From contig NZ_CP156660.1 in NCBI RefSeq assembly GCF_039851975.1, forward strand, positions 3,911,035 through 3,975,034: a stretch of DNA of 64,000 bases, written 5' to 3'. A program made the position numbers and the translations under genes. This document shows positions 44,789 through 54,367 of this stretch, one piece after another. The notes under the pieces are model-generated. The model was not told where the DNA came from. It ran no database searches and saw nothing but the letters and a program-made list of their open reading frames with translations. The stretch is from Desulfoscipio sp. XC116. GTDB taxonomy: Bacteria > Bacillota > Desulfotomaculia > Desulfotomaculales > Desulfallaceae. The number at the start of each line of letters is the position of its first letter. Positions within the stretch are counted from its first letter, which is position 1.

Positions 44789-45736
44789 CTACTTACCTTT
44801 ACGTTTTAGCACCTCTTGCACCGCCCGAACCAAATCGGCGGAAGTAAGACCGTACTTATCCAACAATTCCTGAGGCTTGCCGGATTCACCGAAGGTATCC
44901 CGCACACCTACACGGCGCATGGGCACAGGGTAATTTTCCGCCAGCACCTCGGCCACGGCGCCGCCCAGCCCCCCGTTGATACTATGTTCTTCCGCAGTGA
45001 CCACCGCGCCCGTTACCCGGGCCGCTTCTACCACCGCCTCCATGTCCAGGGGCTTTATTGTGTGCATATCCAATACTTGCACGGAAATACCCCGGTCAGC
45101 CAGCTGTTCCGCCGCTTCCAGGGCAGCGCTCACCATAATACCACAGGCAATGATAACAGCGTCCTTTCCCTCCCGCAAAGTTATCGCCCGTCCCGGCACA
45201 AAATTAAATTTACTTTTATCATGCAGCACAGGCACCCCGGAACGTCCCAATCTTATGTAAACAGGCCCGTCCATTTCCGCCGCGGCCAGCACCGCCGCCC
45301 TGGTTTCCTCGGCATCGGCGGGTACAAAAACGGTCATATTAGGCAAACAGCGCATTAGTGCAATATCCTCCACCGATTGGTGAGACGCTCCGTCCTCGCC
45401 CACGGTAATACCGGCGTGAGTGGCCCCTATTTTAACATTCAGACGCGGGTAAGCGATACTGTTCCTGATCTGGTCGTACACCCGCCCGGTGGCAAACACG
45501 GCAAATGTACTGGCAAAAGCTACTTTGCCCGCCGCGGCCAAGCCGGCTGCAGTGCCCATCATATTTTGTTCGGCAATACCGGTATTAAAAAAACGCTCCG
45601 GAAAGTTCTTGCTAAAATCGTAGGTTTTAGTGGACTTGGATAAGTCGGCATCAAGCACCACAACGGCCGGGTTTTTTTGCCCCAATTCCACCAGTGCCGC
45701 GCCATACGCTTCCCGGGTGGCAATCTTCTTAGTCAT
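44789..45736 (-). CDS. Transketolase, C-terminal subunit
   Basis: The pyrimidine-binding and C-terminal half of transketolase (315 residues) as a separate protein, as found in many anaerobes. It starts KIATREAYGAALVELG and has the conserved FFNTGIAEQNMMGTAAGLA with the catalytic Glu, DGASHQSVEDIALM, and the C-terminal domain VVTAEEHSINGGLGGAVAE. With the N-terminal subunit upstream it moves two-carbon units in the non-oxidative pentose pathway, giving pentoses and erythrose-4-phosphate. Confidence 0.95.
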   Translation of the reverse strand: MTKKIATREAYGAALVELGQKNPAVVVLDADLSKSTKTYDFSKNFPERFFNTGIAEQNMMGTAAGLAAAGKVAFASTFAVFATGRVYDQIRNSIAYPRLNVKIGATHAGITVGEDGASHQSVEDIALMRCLPNMTVFVPADAEETRAAVLAAAEMDGPVYIRLGRSGVPVLHDKSKFNFVPGRAITLREGKDAVIIACGIMVSAALEAAEQLADRGISVQVLDMHTIKPLDMEAVVEAARVTGAVVTAEEHSINGGLGGAVAEVLAENYPVPMRRVGVRDTFGESGKPQELLDKYGLTSADLVRAVQEVLKRKGK

Positions 45737-45907
45737 ATATAAGCAACCTCCTATTGAAATTGAAGCCGGTCAGAGAGAGTCTTATTCAGCCCAGTTAAGT
45801 CCGATTATCCGGCTAAGTCTTCAGAATTTACGCACCGGTTCTGCCGAGCCGCCACAGTGTCCAAATACGACACCTTCGGACAATAGACGATAGCGTTTGA
45901 CTATCCC

Positions 45908-46729
45908 CTATAGCTCAGCCAGCGCTTTTTCTACCTGCTCGGGCTTGGGCGCGGCACCGTGCCAACCCACCTCGTTTTCCATAAAAGAAACGCCCTTGCC
46001 CTTTACTGTCCGGGCAATAATTATACCGGGCTTTTCGCCGGTGTCCCGGGCCCGGGCAACAGCAGCCAGTATTTGCTCCATATCATGACCATCAATCTCT
46101 TGCACATCCCAACCAAAAGCGCGCCATTTATCGGCCAGCGGTTCGGGAGACATTACCTCGCCGGTGGGACCGTCGATTTGCAATCCGTTACAATCCAAAA
46201 AGGCGGTAATGTTATCCAATTTATAGTGGGCGGCAGCCATAGCGGCCTCCCATATCTGCCCCTCCTCTATTTCACCGTCCCCCAACAGCACAAACACGCG
46301 GTAATCTTTACCGTCCAATTTGCCGGCCAGGGCCATGCCGTTGGCCGCGGATAGTCCCTGACCCAATGAGCCGGTGGACATTTCCACTCCGGGCACCTTG
46401 CGCATATCAGGGTGTCCTTGAAGCGGGCTGCCTAATTTACGCAATGTCCGCAAATCCTCCACCGGGAAATAACCCCGCTCGGCCAGGGCTGCGTACAGTA
46501 CCGGCGCAGCGTGTCCCTTGGATAAAACAAAACGGTCACGCTCCGGCCAACCCGGATTGCGGGGGTCCAGGCGCATAACGTCAAAATACAGTGCGGCCAC
46601 TATATCGGCCGCCGATAATGAACCGCCCGGGTGGCCGGAACCGGCCTCACCCACCATCGAAACAATATGGCGTCTGATCTGCCGGGCCCGATCACGCAGC
46701 TGCGCCAGTCTTTCCGCTTGTCCACTCAT
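45908..46729 (-). CDS. Transketolase, N-terminal subunit
   Basis: The thiamine-diphosphate pyrophosphate-binding half (273 residues). The TPP motif [20 protein letters not shown] ends with [17 protein letters not shown], and [18 protein letters not shown] with [13 protein letters not shown] are visible. ATG at 46729 is chosen eight bases after GGGAGG; a TTG at 46747 overlaps that site. About 170 bases with no recognisable signal separate it from the C-terminal subunit gene. Confidence 0.95.
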   Translation of the reverse strand: MSGQAERLAQLRDRARQIRRHIVSMVGEAGSGHPGGSLSAADIVAALYFDVMRLDPRNPGWPERDRFVLSKGHAAPVLYAALAERGYFPVEDLRTLRKLGSPLQGHPDMRKVPGVEMSTGSLGQGLSAANGMALAGKLDGKDYRVFVLLGDGEIEEGQIWEAAMAAAHYKLDNITAFLDCNGLQIDGPTGEVMSPEPLADKWRAFGWDVQEIDGHDMEQILAAVARARDTGEKPGIIIARTVKGKGVSFMENEVGWHGAAPKPEQVEKALAEL

Positions 46730-46826
46730 TTTATTAAGACCTCCCAATTCATTCTAGCTAATATCAAATATCTATTCCGACATATACATCAGCGGCATCA
46801 CCGCGCCGGCGGCGCTGCGCGTCAGC

Positions 46827-47678
46827 CTATTTTTCACCGCCGTACTCTTTAAAGCCCTCCCCAAGCACCTCCCGCACATCCGCCAATATGATAAAGGCCC
46901 GGGGATCGACTTCGTAGACCATTTCCTTAAGCCGGCTGACCTCCGAACGGTTGACCACGGTTAATATAACTTCCCGGTCACTGCCCGTGAACAGCCCCCG
47001 GCCCTTAAGCGCGGTGGCGCCCCGGTCCAGGTCCTTTAACACCCTGCCGGAAATAATATCGGTATGATTGGAAATAATAAAAAACGCCTTGGCATAGCTA
47101 ATACCTTCCTGGACCATATCAATTACCCGGGCGGCAATAAATATGGTAATCAAGGCGTACAAAGCCAGCTCCCAGGACCGGAAAACCAGACCTGCGGCCA
47201 GCACCACAATACCGTCCACCAAGAAAAGCAGCTGGCCGATATTAATACCCGTATAGGTGCGCATGATAGCCGCAGCCAGATCGGTTCCCCCAGTAGTACC
47301 GCGAAAACGGAAAACCAATCCCAACCCCAGTCCTATCAGCACGCCCCCGAACAAACTGGCCAGAAGCGGATCTCTGGTGGGAACGGGTACAAATAAACTG
47401 AATACGTCTACCAATATCGCAAGACTTACGGATCCATACAGTGACCTGAGCCCAAAGCCCAGCCCCAGTCTGTATATACCCAAGGCATACAGCGGTATGT
47501 CCAGCGCCAACATGGTCATACCCACCGGAGTGCCGATCAAATAATGCAATATAGTGGCAATACCGCTCGTTCCACCGGCGGCAATCTTATTGGGCACCAG
47601 AAACAAATCCAGGCCCAGGGCGGTAATGACCACCCCTATAGTCACCCAAAAAGCTCCGGTCAGCATTTTCCAAGACAT
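46827..47678 (-). CDS. YitT family membrane protein (DUF161/DUF2179)
   Basis: A 283-residue protein with five or six membrane helices and a repeated glycine-rich motif (NKIAAGGTSGIATILHYL; FRFRGTTGGTDLAAAIM), then a C-terminal cytoplasmic DUF2179 domain (~195-283; GATALKGRGLFTGSDREVIL). Family members occur widely in Firmicutes; their transported substrate is not established. ATG at 47678 follows GGGGAG by six bases. Confidence 0.9.
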   Translation of the reverse strand: MSWKMLTGAFWVTIGVVITALGLDLFLVPNKIAAGGTSGIATILHYLIGTPVGMTMLALDIPLYALGIYRLGLGFGLRSLYGSVSLAILVDVFSLFVPVPTRDPLLASLFGGVLIGLGLGLVFRFRGTTGGTDLAAAIMRTYTGINIGQLLFLVDGIVVLAAGLVFRSWELALYALITIFIAARVIDMVQEGISYAKAFFIISNHTDIISGRVLKDLDRGATALKGRGLFTGSDREVILTVVNRSEVSRLKEMVYEVDPRAFIILADVREVLGEGFKEYGGEK

Positions 47679-48269
47679 TTTTATCTCCCCGCTGAGTAGG
47701 CGCAATATTATGCTTAGCTTTTCCCGGGTTTTTTATCATATTCCACCCGGCCCGGTGATATCCCCGATCCGCCTTAATTATAAAGTCAACAGTCCATAAT
47801 ATTCTTGTTTAATTAGAAGAATCCTTCTATGTTGTCGAAAAAAGGAACGTAAATTGCCCGGTACAGGCCGCCCCGGACACCGGTAACCTTGAGCTGCCGG
47901 AACATAATACCGAAATATAATAAAACCCGTGCAGTATCAGGTATGTAAAGAAGATAGCCTGCAGAATCAGGCACAACAAGAATAATAACTCCCGTACCCA
48001 AGTGAACTCGTTCAGCTAAAGCTGAACATCGGGGTTTCAGATGGAGATTCTACCTCACCTAAAGTAAAAATAAAGACTCCCATTTAGAAGTGGGAGTTCT
48101 GATATTTGCTAAATATACGGGAGTTACTCACAATTCACAACAGCTCCGAAACGTTTTCTCAGCGAAGCATCTCCGGTAAATTGGATACAACAGCGTTTTT
48201 TTCGATTGTTCTCCAATAAAACCATCAGCAAGTCCGGCGGAAAACCGGAAGAAATATGTTTCAACCTTT
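47679..48269. other. 590-base gap between yitT-like gene and prfB
   Basis: It holds repeat B copy 2 (48001-48105). Otherwise only a 62-codon minus-strand ORF (47813-48001) with a hydrophobic N-terminus, no ribosome site and no recognisable family; I do not call it a gene. Nothing else could be identified. Confidence 0.5.
48001..48105. repeat. Dispersed repeat B, copy 2 (partly decayed)
   Basis: It aligns with 39378-39492 over its length. The GTTCA..TGAAC hairpin and the terminal ACTCCCATTTAGAAGTGGGAGT hairpin region are kept, while the central TTTCAGATGGAG / CTCACCTAAAG stem has several mismatches. Confidence 0.68.
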
Positions 48270-49374
48270 TTACCCGCTGCGAGCCTGCTCCCGCAGGTAG
48301 GCAGTGATAAACTCGTCCAGCTCACCGTCCATCACGGCATCCACGTTGCCCACCTCCACCCCGGTACGATGATCCTTGACCAGCGAATAGGGGTGAAACA
48401 CGTAAGAGCGGATTTGACTGCCCCAGGCTATTTCTTTATTTTCACCGCGCATTTGGGCCATCTCGGCTTCCTTTTTCTGCATTTCCAGGTCAACCATCTT
48501 GGCCTTGAGCAGCTTCATGGCGGTATTGCGGTTGGAGAGCTGGGACCGTTCATTCTGACACTGCACCACTATGCCGGTGGGCAGGTGAGTGATACGCACC
48601 GCCGAATCCGTCTTGTTTACATGCTGCCCGCCGGCTCCCCCGGAGCGATAGGTATCAATTTTAAGGTCTTCGGGGTCAATTTGTATATCAATATCGTCCT
48701 GCACCTCGGGCAGCACATCCACCGAAGCAAAGGAAGTATGCCGCCGGCCCGCGGCATCAAACGGGGAAATACGCACCAACCGGTGCACCCCCTTTTCAGA
48801 TCTCAAATAGCCAAAAGCATTTTGACCCGCTACTGAAAAAGTAACGCTTTTAACGCCTGCTTCGTCGCCAGGCAGCATATCCAGAAGGTTAACTTTAAAA
48901 CGGCGGTTTTCCGCCCAGCGGGTGAACATGCGCAGCAGCATAGCCACCCAATCCTGCGCCTCAGTACCCCCGGCCCCGGCATGCATGGACACAATAGCAT
49001 TGCCGGTGTCATACGGACCACTGAGCATCACCTGCAGTTCCAGGTCGGCCACCTGCCGGCGCAAATCGGCCAAAACGTCAGCGCCCTCCTCCGCCAAACT
49101 GCCGTCATCTTCCTCTTCACCCAGGTCAATGAGCACTTCCAAATCTTCCATGGTTCCGTAAAGCCCGCCGAAAGCAGTTATACGTTCCTTCAAATTAGTA
49201 ACGGTTTGCGTAACTTCCTGGACCCGGGACTGTTCATCCCAGAATCCCTCCCGGGTCATTTCATTCTCCAGCTCGGCTATCTTTTGCTCTTTGCCGGCTA
49301 TGTCAAAGAGAAGCCCTCAAATCTGCAATGCGTTTCTTCAAAGGCTCAACTTCTCTGCGCAATTCACTGAACAA
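48270..49374 (-). CDS. prfB: Peptide chain release factor 2 with programmed +1 frameshift
   Basis: RF2 releases peptides at UGA and UAA. The gene is in two frames joined by the classic autoregulatory site. A TTG at 49374, seven bases after GGAGGA, starts FSELRREVEPLKKRIADLR. The frame meets CTTTGAC (TGA at 49303-49305), where ribosomes shift +1 to continue DIAGKEQKIAELENEM. The main part carries SPF in place of the RF2 tripeptide region (VRISPFDAAGRRHTSF contains it) and the catalytic GGQ in SGGAGGQHVNKTDSA. Total length is about 367 residues, normal for RF2. secA lies just upstream on the same strand. Confidence 0.95.
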
Positions 49375-49445
49375 AGCATATCCTCCTTTATTACAAACAA
49401 CCTTTCAACTTTCAACATCCGGTGCCAGGCACCAAAGAGGCGCCG

Positions 49446-52070
49446 CTATTTGCCGCAGCATTTTTTGTATTTTTTGCCGCTGCCGCAAGGGCATGGATCG
49501 TTGCGACCGACTTTGGCTTCGCGGCGTACGGGCTGCGGCGCAGTTTCATTCTGGTATTTGTTTTCCACGGTTTGGCGCTGCTGTTGGGGAGCCTGCACCA
49601 CATTAACCCGAAACACGTAGCGCACCACATCGTCCTGAATGGTATCCACCATGTTTTGGAACATCTGATAACTTTCAAACTTGTATTCGACAAGGGGATC
49701 TTTCTGACCGTAAGCCCTGAGGCCAATACCCTCCCGCAGTTGGTCCATAGCATCCAAATGGTCCATCCACTTTTCGTCCACCATGCGCAGCAGCACCATC
49801 CGCTCCAGCTCGCGCATCACTTCGGCGCCCAGCTCGGCTTCCCGTGCCTCGTAAGCCGACAGTGATTTTTCCAGCAGCAGCTCTCTCAAAGCCTCGCGCC
49901 CCATATCTTCCAGATCAGCGGGCGTCAGCTCATGACCGGGCAGGAAAAGCTGCTCGGCATGGGTAAGCAAGCCATCCAGATCCCACTCCTCGGGAATCAC
50001 CCCATCCGGCGCGTATACCTCCACCGCACGCCCTACCGAGTCGGTAATCATCTGCAGCACCGCATCCTTGAGGTTCTCATCCAGCAGCACTTGCATACGC
50101 TGCCGGTAAATCACCTCCCGCTGCTGATTCATTACATCGTCATACTCCAGCACATGCTTGCGGATGCTGAAGTTGCGATTTTCCACCCGCTTCTGGGCGC
50201 TTTCAATGGACCGGGTGACCAGGCCGTGCTCGATGGGCACATCCTCCTCCAACCCCAGTTTATCCATTATACCGGCAATATTATCAGACCCGAACAAGCG
50301 CATTAAATCGTCTTCCAGAGAGCTGAAAAACTGACTGGAGCCCGGATCGCCCTGGCGTCCCGACCGGCCCCGCAGCTGGTTGTCAATCCGACGGCTCTCA
50401 TGCCGCTCGGTACCCATAATATGCAGCCCGCCCGCATCTACCACCCGGCGGTGCTCGTCGGCGCACTGCCGCTTATATTTCTCCAGCAGCTGCTGATACA
50501 GTTTACCGGCCGCCGCGGGATCTTCGGGATCGTAATCATTACGACCGCGCAATTCAGCCTGGGCCAGGAACTCGGGGTTGCCCCCCAGCACAATATCAGT
50601 ACCGCGTCCGGCCATGTTGGTGGCAATGGTCACGGCCCCCAGCCGGCCCGCCTGGGCTACAATCTCAGCTTCCTTATCGTGATACTTGGCATTAAGCACC
50701 TGGTGGGGCACCCCCCGCCGGCGCAGCATTTCGCTTAATACCTCGGACTTTTCAATAGAGATGGTACCCACCAGCACAGGCTGGCCGGTGGCGTGCTTTT
50801 GAGCAATTTCCTCCACCGCCGCCCGGAACTTGGCCTGCTCGGTTTTGTATACCACATCGGACATGTCCAGGCGTTCCATAGGCTTGTTGGTGGGAATAAC
50901 CACCACGTCAAGATTATAAATCTTGCGGAATTCCTCCTGCTCGGTCTCGGCGGTACCCGTCATGCCGGCCAGTTTATCGTACATGCGAAAATAGTTTTGG
51001 AAAGTAATAGTGGCCAGGGTTTGGGACTCCCGTTCAACACGCACGCCCTCCTTGGCCTCAATGGCCTGGTGCAGCCCATCACTGTAGCGACGCCCGAACA
51101 TCATGCGACCGGTGAACTCGTCGACAATGATCACCTCACCGTCTTTGACCACGTAATCCCGGTCCCGCTTCATCAACGCATGAGCTTTCAGAGCCTGGTT
51201 CAGGTGGTGGGTAAGCTGCATATTGGCATCATCGTAAAGATTCTCCACCCCCAACATCTGCTCCACCCGGGCCACCCCCTCTTCGGTGAGCACCACGGTG
51301 TGCGCTTTTTCATCGACGGTAAAGTCCGCGTCCCGCTGCAGCCGCGGTACCAGCCGGGCAAAGGTAAAATAATGGTCCGTAGCCTTATCGGCTTGCCCGG
51401 ATATGATCAGCGGGGTGCGGGCCTCATCAATAAGAATGCTGTCCACTTCGTCAACAATGGCATAATGCAGCGGCCGCTGCACCAATTGCTCGGCCCGCAA
51501 TGCCATGTTATCCCGCAGATAGTCAAAGCCAAACTCATTATTGGTTCCGTAAGCAACGTCGCAATTATAGGAAGCCTTTCGTTCATCCCAGCTGAGCCCG
51601 TGCACTATTAATCCCACGGACAGCCCCAGGAACTTGTAAATACGGCCCATCCACTCGCTGTCCCGGCGGGCCAGGTAATCGTTCACCGTTACCACATGCA
51701 CGCCCTTACCCGCCAGCGCATTTAAGTACACCGGCAGCGTGGCCACCAGCGTTTTGCCTTCACCGGTGCGCATCTCGGCAATTTTGCCATTATGCAGCAC
51801 CATACCGCCCAGCAGCTGCACATCAAAATGACGCATGCCCAGCACCCGCTTGGAAACCTCCCGCACCACGGCAAAGGCTTCGGGCAGCAAGTCATCCAGC
51901 GCAACACCCTGCTCGAGCCGCGCCTTAAACTGCGGGGTTTGGGCCTGCAGCTGTTCATCGGAAAGGGCGCTTATCTCCGGCTCCAGCTCGTTTACCTGGT
52001 TTACGCTTTTTTGCAATCGCTTGATTTCCTTTGAATTATCATCTAACAAATTGCGTATGAATTTTAACAT
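49446..52070 (-). CDS. secA: Preprotein translocase ATPase SecA
   Basis: SecA drives proteins through SecYEG. The 874-residue protein has Walker [31 protein letters not shown] (DEAD-type Walker B), the preprotein-binding domain, [16 protein letters not shown], and [11 protein letters not shown] of the second motor domain. It ends with the zinc SEC-C motif [16 protein letters not shown] at 52070 ([12 protein letters not shown]) has AAGGTGAT upstream. It lies directly before prfB, a common order in Firmicutes. Confidence 0.97.
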   Translation of the reverse strand: MLKFIRNLLDDNSKEIKRLQKSVNQVNELEPEISALSDEQLQAQTPQFKARLEQGVALDDLLPEAFAVVREVSKRVLGMRHFDVQLLGGMVLHNGKIAEMRTGEGKTLVATLPVYLNALAGKGVHVVTVNDYLARRDSEWMGRIYKFLGLSVGLIVHGLSWDERKASYNCDVAYGTNNEFGFDYLRDNMALRAEQLVQRPLHYAIVDEVDSILIDEARTPLIISGQADKATDHYFTFARLVPRLQRDADFTVDEKAHTVVLTEEGVARVEQMLGVENLYDDANMQLTHHLNQALKAHALMKRDRDYVVKDGEVIIVDEFTGRMMFGRRYSDGLHQAIEAKEGVRVERESQTLATITFQNYFRMYDKLAGMTGTAETEQEEFRKIYNLDVVVIPTNKPMERLDMSDVVYKTEQAKFRAAVEEIAQKHATGQPVLVGTISIEKSEVLSEMLRRRGVPHQVLNAKYHDKEAEIVAQAGRLGAVTIATNMAGRGTDIVLGGNPEFLAQAELRGRNDYDPEDPAAAGKLYQQLLEKYKRQCADEHRRVVDAGGLHIMGTERHESRRIDNQLRGRSGRQGDPGSSQFFSSLEDDLMRLFGSDNIAGIMDKLGLEEDVPIEHGLVTRSIESAQKRVENRNFSIRKHVLEYDDVMNQQREVIYRQRMQVLLDENLKDAVLQMITDSVGRAVEVYAPDGVIPEEWDLDGLLTHAEQLFLPGHELTPADLEDMGREALRELLLEKSLSAYEAREAELGAEVMRELERMVLLRMVDEKWMDHLDAMDQLREGIGLRAYGQKDPLVEYKFESYQMFQNMVDTIQDDVVRYVFRVNVVQAPQQQRQTVENKYQNETAPQPVRREAKVGRNDPCPCGSGKKYKKCCGK

Positions 52071-52244
52071 AGTTATCACCTTTCCAAATAAGCAAGGGAA
52101 CCCTGCGGTTCCCACGAATATGCGCTATAACATTACTATTCTAACAAATTGACCATAACCCTGCAACAGGAGAGGCTATAAAAGATAAAAAAGCAGGCTG
52201 AACAGGCGCCTGCTTTTTCGAACACTCACGCAAGAGAGAGCCGC

Positions 52245-52398
52245 TTTTAAAGCAAGTTCCAAAATTCAGGGAGAGATTCAACTCCCCCTAAATTTTAGAA
52301 CTGCAAAACGCATGACTTAGCCGGCGTTGTAACTCCCACTTGTTGTAACTCCCACTTTATAGAAGTGAAAGACTTACGCCAGGTTAGTCAGGCTAAAA
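52245..52398. repeat. Dispersed repeat A, copy 2, abutting hpf
   Basis: It matches 9677-9806: AAGCAAGTTC, TTCAACTCCCCCT, TTTTAGAACTGCAAA, GACTTACGCCAGG and GTCAGGCTAAAAT. The hairpin part is disturbed and contains TTGTAACTCCCACTT twice in tandem. The matching end runs into the last codons of hpf, so the hpf stop codon (CTA, read TAG on the minus strand, at 52393) lies within the matching text. The remainder of 52071-52244 holds only the secA leader. Confidence 0.7.
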
Positions 52399-52917
52399 TT
52401 CGGGCTCAATGAGTCCGTACTTTCCGTCTTTGCGCTTGTAGACCACATTAACCTGCTCGGTATCGGCATTGGAAAAAACAAAGAAACTGTGGCCCAACAA
52501 GTTCATTTGCATCACCGCTTCATCCACAGGCATAGGCTTAATCGCAAAACGTTTGGTTTTAACCACCTGCAGTCCGTCATCTTCATCATGAACCCGGGGC
52601 TCGGCACATACCTTTTGTTCACCGGCAACCCGGCGTCTGGTCAGTTTTCCCTTATATTTTTCAATTTGTTTTTCCAGCTTATCTACAATCAAGTCAATGG
52701 AAGAGTACATATCGCCGGTAGCTTCCTCACCGCGCAGAATCATTCCGTTAAACGGCACTGTAACCTCAACCTTATGCGAATCGCCTTCCACCACTAGAAT
52801 TACCGTCGCCTCGTTGGCCCCGTCCAAAAACTTATCCAGCTTGCCCACCCGTTTTTCGACATAATCCTTCAAGGCATCTGTGACGTCAACATTTCTGCCC
52901 CTTACCAAAACTCTCAT
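52393..52917 (-). CDS. hpf: Long-form ribosome hibernation promoting factor
   Basis: HPF binds the 30S subunit and, in this long form, its C-terminal domain pairs two ribosomes into inactive 100S dimers. The N-terminal domain (~1-100; VTDALKDYVEKRVGKLDKFL, GDMYSSIDLIVDKLEKQIEKYK) and C-terminal domain (~120-174; KTKRFAIKPMPVDEAVMQMN, LLGHSFFVFSNADTEQVNVVY, YGLIEPEF) are both complete. ATG at 52917 is nine bases after AAGGAG. It lies upstream of secA in the same orientation, with repeat A between them. Confidence 0.95.
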   Translation of the reverse strand: MRVLVRGRNVDVTDALKDYVEKRVGKLDKFLDGANEATVILVVEGDSHKVEVTVPFNGMILRGEEATGDMYSSIDLIVDKLEKQIEKYKGKLTRRRVAGEQKVCAEPRVHDEDDGLQVVKTKRFAIKPMPVDEAVMQMNLLGHSFFVFSNADTEQVNVVYKRKDGKYGLIEPEF

Positions 52918-53007
52918 AACTCCCAACTCCTTTCGAGCGAGTAGTGTTATTATTATTCCCGAAAATCATGATAAATCCTGCCAGATTTACTTATAAAATA
53001 AATAAAA

Positions 53008-53038
53008 AAACCCCGGCCAGAGCATGGCCAGGGTCTTG
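53008..53038 (-). terminator. Terminator after the cold-shock gene
   Basis: On the minus strand CCCTGGCCA and TGGCCGGGG form a stem followed by TTTTTTT, starting five bases after the csp stop. Confidence 0.85.
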
Positions 53039-53042
53039 TGTA

Positions 53043-53240
53043 CTATAATTTAACCACGTTAGCAGCCTGCGGACCACGGGCACCTTCAACTATATCGAAT
53101 TCCACTTCCTGGCCTTCCAATAAAGTTTTAAAACCTTCTTCTTGAATGGCAGAAAAGTGTACGAAAACGTCACCGCCGTCTTCCCTTTCAATAAAGCCGT
53201 AACCCTTATCCTTATTGAACCACTTGACCTTACCTAACAC
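53043..53240 (-). CDS. csp: Cold-shock domain protein
   Basis: A 65-residue single-stranded nucleic-acid chaperone. RNP1 (KGYGFIERE) and RNP2 (VFVHFSAI) motifs and the end [10 protein letters not shown] are typical. GTG at 53240 (reading [12 protein letters not shown]) is chosen, eight bases after AGGAGG. Own promoter and terminator flank it. Confidence 0.96.
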   Translation of the reverse strand: MLGKVKWFNKDKGYGFIEREDGGDVFVHFSAIQEEGFKTLLEGQEVEFDIVEGARGPQAANVVKL

Positions 53241-53293
53241 TAAAACATTCCTCCTAAAAAATAATCCCGTGGTCATAAAACTCACGTATAATT

Positions 53294-53322
53294 ATCGTAT
53301 CATATCGTCCCATAGCTGTCAA
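53294..53322 (-). promoter_or_regulatory. Promoter of the cold-shock gene
   Basis: Minus strand: TTGACA (53317-53322), 17 bases, TACGAT (53294-53299). The -35 is perfect and the -10 matches at four positions. A leader of about 45 bases follows. Confidence 0.6.
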
Positions 53323-53354
53323 GACTTGCCATGCGGGACCGCAGGTCCGGGGCA

Positions 53355-53415
53355 AGGTAGGGGACATACCTCCCCCAGAGAAATGCCCCGGCTTCAGCAG
53401 GTGTGTCCCCTTTCC
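53355..53415. repeat. Inverted repeat between csp and comF
   Basis: AGGGGACATACCT and AGGTGTGTCCCCT form the arms, with a GC-rich middle (CCCCAGAGAAATGCCCCGG). No T run follows. It has the look of a REP-like palindromic unit; only one copy was noticed in this window. The rest of 53241-53581 has no gene. Confidence 0.5.
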
Positions 53416-53581
53416 TTATTGTCGAATTATAGCCTTGTTGAAAGTTGTTTTTATCCCCAAACCTGTGGATAATGTGAATAAGTCTGTTAATAACCCGTGT
53501 TTCAAGACTTATAAGTTGTGATTAGCATAAAATAAAAGTGGATACATGTCATATTTCCCAATAAAAGGACATCCCACCATG

Positions 53582-54334
53582 TCATTTTCTGCCGTCTTGT
53601 CTCGTTCCGGCAAATGTCAGCGCCAGCACACTGTGAGCTCCGGCTTGTCGCAGCAAGTGGGATAATATAGAAACAGTGCTGCCCGTGGTAAAAACATCGT
53701 CAACAATAATGACTATTTTACCTTTTATGTAGTCAGACGCAACGACGGCAAAAGCCCGCAGCAAATTTTGCCGCCTTTGCTGACCCGTTAGAGAGGTTTG
53801 GGAAGGTGTCTCCTTTATTTTAACAAGCACCTGCTCCAGCACAGGCATCCGCAGCGATTCCCCCAAAGCACGGGCCAGCAGCACGGACTGGTTATAACCC
53901 CGCTCACGTTCCCGGACCGGGTGCAGGGGCACAGGCACCAGAACATCGGCAAGGGCAAAAGCCCTCTCGCGCAGGACTGCCTCAGCCATCATTTTGCCCA
54001 GAGGAGCGGCCAGAGACTTCATACCCCGATACTTGAGCCTATGCACCGCCTCCCGCACCGGCCCCTCATAAGGTGCCACCGCACGGGCCAACTCAAACGG
54101 GCGAGTTTCAACCCGGCATGCGGGACAGACCAAACCGGAGCTATCGCACCGGGGGTATTCCCCCACCCCCATAAAACTACCGCAAACAGAACAAAACCGT
54201 TCCCCGGCATAGCCCGCCAGCAGCTGCCGGCAGTCCGGGCACAGCGATTCATCCTGACTGTATGCACCGCATAAAGGGCACTGCAGGCGCGACGGGTAAA
54301 TCAATTCTATAACGGCTTGCAGTAAGCGCAGCAA
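53582..54334 (-). CDS. comF: ComF family phosphoribosyltransferase-like protein
   Basis: A 250-residue protein with an N-terminal double zinc ribbon (CPLCGAYSQDESLCPDC; CSVCGSF..CPAC) and a PRTase-like domain with the PRPP loop VIIVDDVFTTGST near residue 212. In competent bacteria ComFC helps import single-stranded DNA; in non-competent anaerobes its role is less clear. TTG start at 54334 with AGGTG upstream. No comFA helicase gene is adjacent. Confidence 0.92.
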   Translation of the reverse strand: MLRLLQAVIELIYPSRLQCPLCGAYSQDESLCPDCRQLLAGYAGERFCSVCGSFMGVGEYPRCDSSGLVCPACRVETRPFELARAVAPYEGPVREAVHRLKYRGMKSLAAPLGKMMAEAVLRERAFALADVLVPVPLHPVRERERGYNQSVLLARALGESLRMPVLEQVLVKIKETPSQTSLTGQQRRQNLLRAFAVVASDYIKGKIVIIVDDVFTTGSTVSILSHLLRQAGAHSVLALTFAGTRQDGRK

Positions 54335-54367
54335 ATCTTTTCACCTGCCCCGGGACAATCGATATTG

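Noticed and set aside
47813-48001. 62-codon minus-strand ORF next to repeat B
   Set aside because: No ribosome site, start lies at the edge of a repeat, no family match by eye. A spurious frame is more likely.
50793-51611. 272-codon open frame antisense to secA
   Set aside because: The coding strand is clearly secA; the antisense frame has no family features.
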